Shown here piece after piece: positions 44,110-46,409 of a stretch of 46,409 bases of DNA. A program made the position numbers and the translations under genes. Numbering within the stretch: the first letter of the stretch is position 1; each line of letters starts with the position of its first letter. The notes under the pieces were generated by a model. The model worked only from the letters and a program-made list of their open reading frames with translations. It had not been told where the DNA came from and did not search any database. Source of the stretch: DATKMP01 sp963790045 (GTDB lineage: Bacteria; Bacteroidota; Ignavibacteria; UBA10030); NCBI GenBank assembly GCA_963790045.1, contig CAWBMS010000012.1, forward strand, positions 1-46,409, written 5' to 3'.

Positions 44110-44973
44110 TCAATGTCTTTGCCTGGGTTTTTTGTGTTCGTCTTCTTGCTTGCGTGCTTCATACTGCTGGCTGTGCAGTTGTTCTTGTTTGCCGCCGGAA
44201 ATTTCCATCACCGGACGTAAAGCGTGCAGCCGCATATCGTCTTTATAATAGACGCGTTCTAAAAATAATCCCGATGGCGGCGCAGTAAATTTTGCAGGCA
44301 CGTCGGATTGTTCGTGCAAAAATCGTTTAACATCGTTCAACGGCAGATCGCCGCGCCCGACTTCGGCCATCACGCCGACCAACTGCCGCACCATTTTCCA
44401 GATAAAATGCGAACCGATGATGCGAATCAAAATTAAATCGCCGGCTTCTTTTACTTGAATGGAATCAATTTGTACTTTCGTAGATTTCTCGTCTGGATCA
44501 TCTGCCGTGAAGGACTGAAAATCTTTCAACCCGACAAATAAATGCGCGGTCTGTTCCATCTTTTCAATATCCAGCTTGTCTTTAATCCACCATACGTAGC
44601 GTTTACCGAATGCGGTACGCCTGCGGGAAATTTGATAGACGTAACTTCTCGTTACGGCGTTATAGCGTGCGTGAAAATCGGCAGCAGCTTTTTCCACTTC
44701 AATAATGTTCACATCGGCAGGAAGCAGGTCATTCACTTTCATACGAATAATTTCCGGGGCAAGCTGCGTGGTCACATCTAAATGTGCAATCTGGCAAAGC
44801 GCGTGGACACCGGCATCGGTACGGCCGGAACCGTACAGTTCAAAATCATTTGAGCCGAACACTTTTTTCATTGCTCCGATCAGTTCGCCCTGTACTGTGC
44901 GCGCATTTTTTTGCACCTGCCAGCCGCTGTAGCGTGTGCCTTCATATTCAATCGTTAATTTAAATCGTGCCAT
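44110..44973 (-). CDS. truA: tRNA pseudouridine(38-40) synthase TruA
   Basis: Forms pseudouridine at positions 38-40 of the tRNA anticodon arm. The 287-residue protein has the opening KLTIEYEGTRYSGWQVQ, the catalytic Asp53 in GSGRTDAGVHALCQ, the FHARYNAVTRSYVYQI block and the C-terminal FIWKMVRQLVGVMAEVGRGD. A short charged tail beyond the usual end (EARKQEDEHKKPRQRH) is the only oddity. Confidence 0.95.
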   Translation of the reverse strand: MARFKLTIEYEGTRYSGWQVQKNARTVQGELIGAMKKVFGSNDFELYGSGRTDAGVHALCQIAHLDVTTQLAPEIIRMKVNDLLPADVNIIEVEKAAADFHARYNAVTRSYVYQISRRRTAFGKRYVWWIKDKLDIEKMEQTAHLFVGLKDFQSFTADDPDEKSTKVQIDSIQVKEAGDLILIRIIGSHFIWKMVRQLVGVMAEVGRGDLPLNDVKRFLHEQSDVPAKFTAPPSGLFLERVYYKDDMRLHALRPVMEISGGKQEQLHSQQYEARKQEDEHKKPRQRH

Positions 44974-45101
44974 AACAAAATAAGATACGATTTTATTCTG
45001 CGGGATGCTAAGCCGTTAAGAAAGCCGATGCCATTATAATATTTACCGATCACCACCAGTTTTCGTTTAAATATTTTTGACAAGCGATTGGCTTAAAATG
45101 C

Positions 45102-45130
45102 TTGACACAGAAGGTGAAAAGCGTTATTAT
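45102..45130 (+). promoter_or_regulatory. Sigma70-like promoter for the gspF/pilC-like gene
   Basis: A perfect TTGACA (45102-45107), a 17-nt spacer and TATTAT (45125-45130) lie about 54 bases upstream of the start codon, in the 210-base gap after the divergent truA. Confidence 0.65.
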
Positions 45131-45183
45131 CGTAGTAGATAAATACGAAAAAAATGTTTTTTCAATGAAGACAGATAAAGACC

Positions 45184-46409
45184 ATGCCAGAATATCGTGT
45201 TGACGGAGTGACCATATCGGGGAAAGCTATCTCGGGTACTCTATCCGCAGATACCAAACGGATAGCAAAAACACGCGCAACGGAACTTGCGCATGAAAAA
45301 AAATTCAAAGTCGTTGCGGTTCGTGAACGTACTTCGTTTATCTATCGCGTCCAAAAAGGAACGGATAAACCGATTGATGGCGAACAAAAAGCATTCTCGG
45401 CAGATGAAGTACGCATTGCGTTGGAAAAAATGGGCTTCCGCGTATTGTACGTGCGCAAGAAATTGTTCGGGAACAAACAACGGCCTGCACCATCGGTGGA
45501 TGTTATTGCATTCATTCGCGTAAGCACGGACTTGATGCGGCAAAAGCTTCCCTTCAACGAGGTGATGCAATTGCTGTTGAATGATATTCCCAATGCAACG
45601 CTGCGGGATGCGGTGAGAGAAGTAAATGCCGAACTCAAACAAGGCAAAGACAGTGAAAAAGTTTTTCAAAAACAATCGATCGTGTTTGGAAAATTTGCTG
45701 CGAACATGCTGGGGCTTGCCTCCAAGAGCGGCAACATGGTAGAAATTTATGAAAGCACGGCGAAGTTTTTAGAGCGCACTGCCGAATTTCGTCGGAGTCT
45801 CAAAAGCGCATTAGTAACACCCATGATTACGTTGTTTGTGTTGTTCCTTGCCGTGTTATTTTATGTCGCATATATTTTTCCCGCAACGGCAGAAATGTTT
45901 GTGAAATTCAAAATCAAACTTCCGCCGATGACTGCAGCGACACTGAAATTCAGCGGGTGGCTGATGAGCAATATGTGGGTGTTGATGTTCTTGACGATTG
46001 CTCCGATTATTGGCCTTATTGTTTTTATGAGAACTGAACAAGGGCAATTTTATCGTGATAAATATATGATTAAAGTTCCCGTATTGGGACAGCTATTTCA
46101 TAAAACTGCGATTGAAATTTTTTGCCGTGTTTTTTATTCATTATACAGCGGGGCAGGTGAAAATATCGAAGTCATTCGCATGTCCGCTGAAGCATGCGGC
46201 AACAAATATATGGAACACCAAATAAAAACGATCGCCATTCCGTTAATGCTGGAACGCGGTCGTGGATTGACCGAAGCGTTCGAAGCGACCGGTGTGTTCA
46301 CGAAAACGGCCATCTCGCGTTTCAGTTCCGGTGCGGAAACAGGCACGGTGAAGACCACGGCATTGCAATTAGCGGATTATTATGAAAAAGAAACAACCTA
46401 TCGTTTGAA
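45184..46409 (+). CDS. Type II secretion/type IV pilus inner-membrane protein (GspF/PilC-like), 3' partial
   Basis: Platform protein of the type II secretion or type IV pilus machine, truncated by the window end after about 408 residues. An N-terminal cytoplasmic region (YRVDGVTISGKAISGTLSA) leads into the first T2SF domain: IAFIRVSTDLMRQKLPFNEV, then FGKFAANMLGLASKSGNMVE. Membrane helices at MITLFVLFLAVLFYVAYIF and VLMFLTIAPIIGLIVF follow. The second T2SF domain (IEIFCRVFYSLYSGAGENIE; LTEAFEATGVFTKTAISRFS; GAETGTVKTTALQLADYYEK) runs to the edge. The frame is open throughout. Other pilus or secretion genes should lie beyond the window. Confidence 0.92.
   Translation, partial: MPEYRVDGVTISGKAISGTLSADTKRIAKTRATELAHEKKFKVVAVRERTSFIYRVQKGTDKPIDGEQKAFSADEVRIALEKMGFRVLYVRKKLFGNKQRPAPSVDVIAFIRVSTDLMRQKLPFNEVMQLLLNDIPNATLRDAVREVNAELKQGKDSEKVFQKQSIVFGKFAANMLGLASKSGNMVEIYESTAKFLERTAEFRRSLKSALVTPMITLFVLFLAVLFYVAYIFPATAEMFVKFKIKLPPMTAATLKFSGWLMSNMWVLMFLTIAPIIGLIVFMRTEQGQFYRDKYMIKVPVLGQLFHKTAIEIFCRVFYSLYSGAGENIEVIRMSAEACGNKYMEHQIKTIAIPLMLERGRGLTEAFEATGVFTKTAISRFSSGAETGTVKTTALQLADYYEKETTYRL

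Overview
The window looks like a chromosomal segment from a member of the FCB superphylum, most likely the Ignavibacteria/Chlorobi side of Bacteroidota. Two large secreted proteins end in a type IX secretion-type sorting domain opening with the NYPNPFNPTTTI signature. Many exported proteins have Bacteroidota-style signal peptides or lipoboxes, and composition is moderate (mid-40s % GC by eye). This placement is inferred from protein motifs only.

Layout. 1-406: 3' end of a 23S rRNA gene, a complete 5S gene and a terminator. 546-3302: a GH9 glycosidase gene with two frameshifts, followed by a remnant of the 3' half of a second 5S gene and a terminator. 3.4-9.4 kb (+): rlmN, a small beta-barrel-like protein, adk, a glycerophosphodiester phosphodiesterase and a large TPR-CHAT lipoprotein whose CHAT catalytic residues appear lost. 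9.4-11.0 kb (-): an ECF sigma factor and a toast-rack-like exported protein. 11.2-13.5 kb (+): tmk and an S41 protease. 13.6-18.3 kb (-): secD-secF-STAS-deoxynucleoside kinase, then a predicted small RNA with its own promoter and terminator, then a small FUSC-like membrane protein. 18.5-22.8 kb (+): a PpiD/SurA-like chaperone, aroK, aroB and a small membrane protein.

22.9-23.5 kb holds the most unusual structure: twelve 21-bp units, exactly phased but divergent in sequence, directly abutting a small XRE-type HTH gene. 23.8-27.4 kb (+): a LamG lipoprotein, a repeat protein fused to an outer-membrane barrel, and an LCMT-like methyltransferase. 27.4-32.1 kb (-): a DUF1398-like gene and the de novo NAD operon nadC-nadA-nadB plus a GNAT gene. 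32.1-39.8 kb: a repeat-rich stretch with two T9SS-type secreted proteins (Asp-box repeats; LamG) on either side of a 7TM histidine kinase and NarL-type regulator. 39.8-45.0 kb (-): DNA methyltransferase, GNAT, DUF885 metallopeptidase, a secreted protein, a REP-associated transposase flanked by inverted REP hairpins, and truA. 45.2 kb to the end (+): a partial gspF/pilC-like gene behind a sigma70-like promoter.

Caveat on quality. Five genes (GH9, secD, ppiD-like, aroK, LamG-T9SS) carry ten frameshifts in total, and nine of them are consistent with one extra base. Because secD and aroK are normally indispensable, many of these may be sequencing errors rather than mutations.
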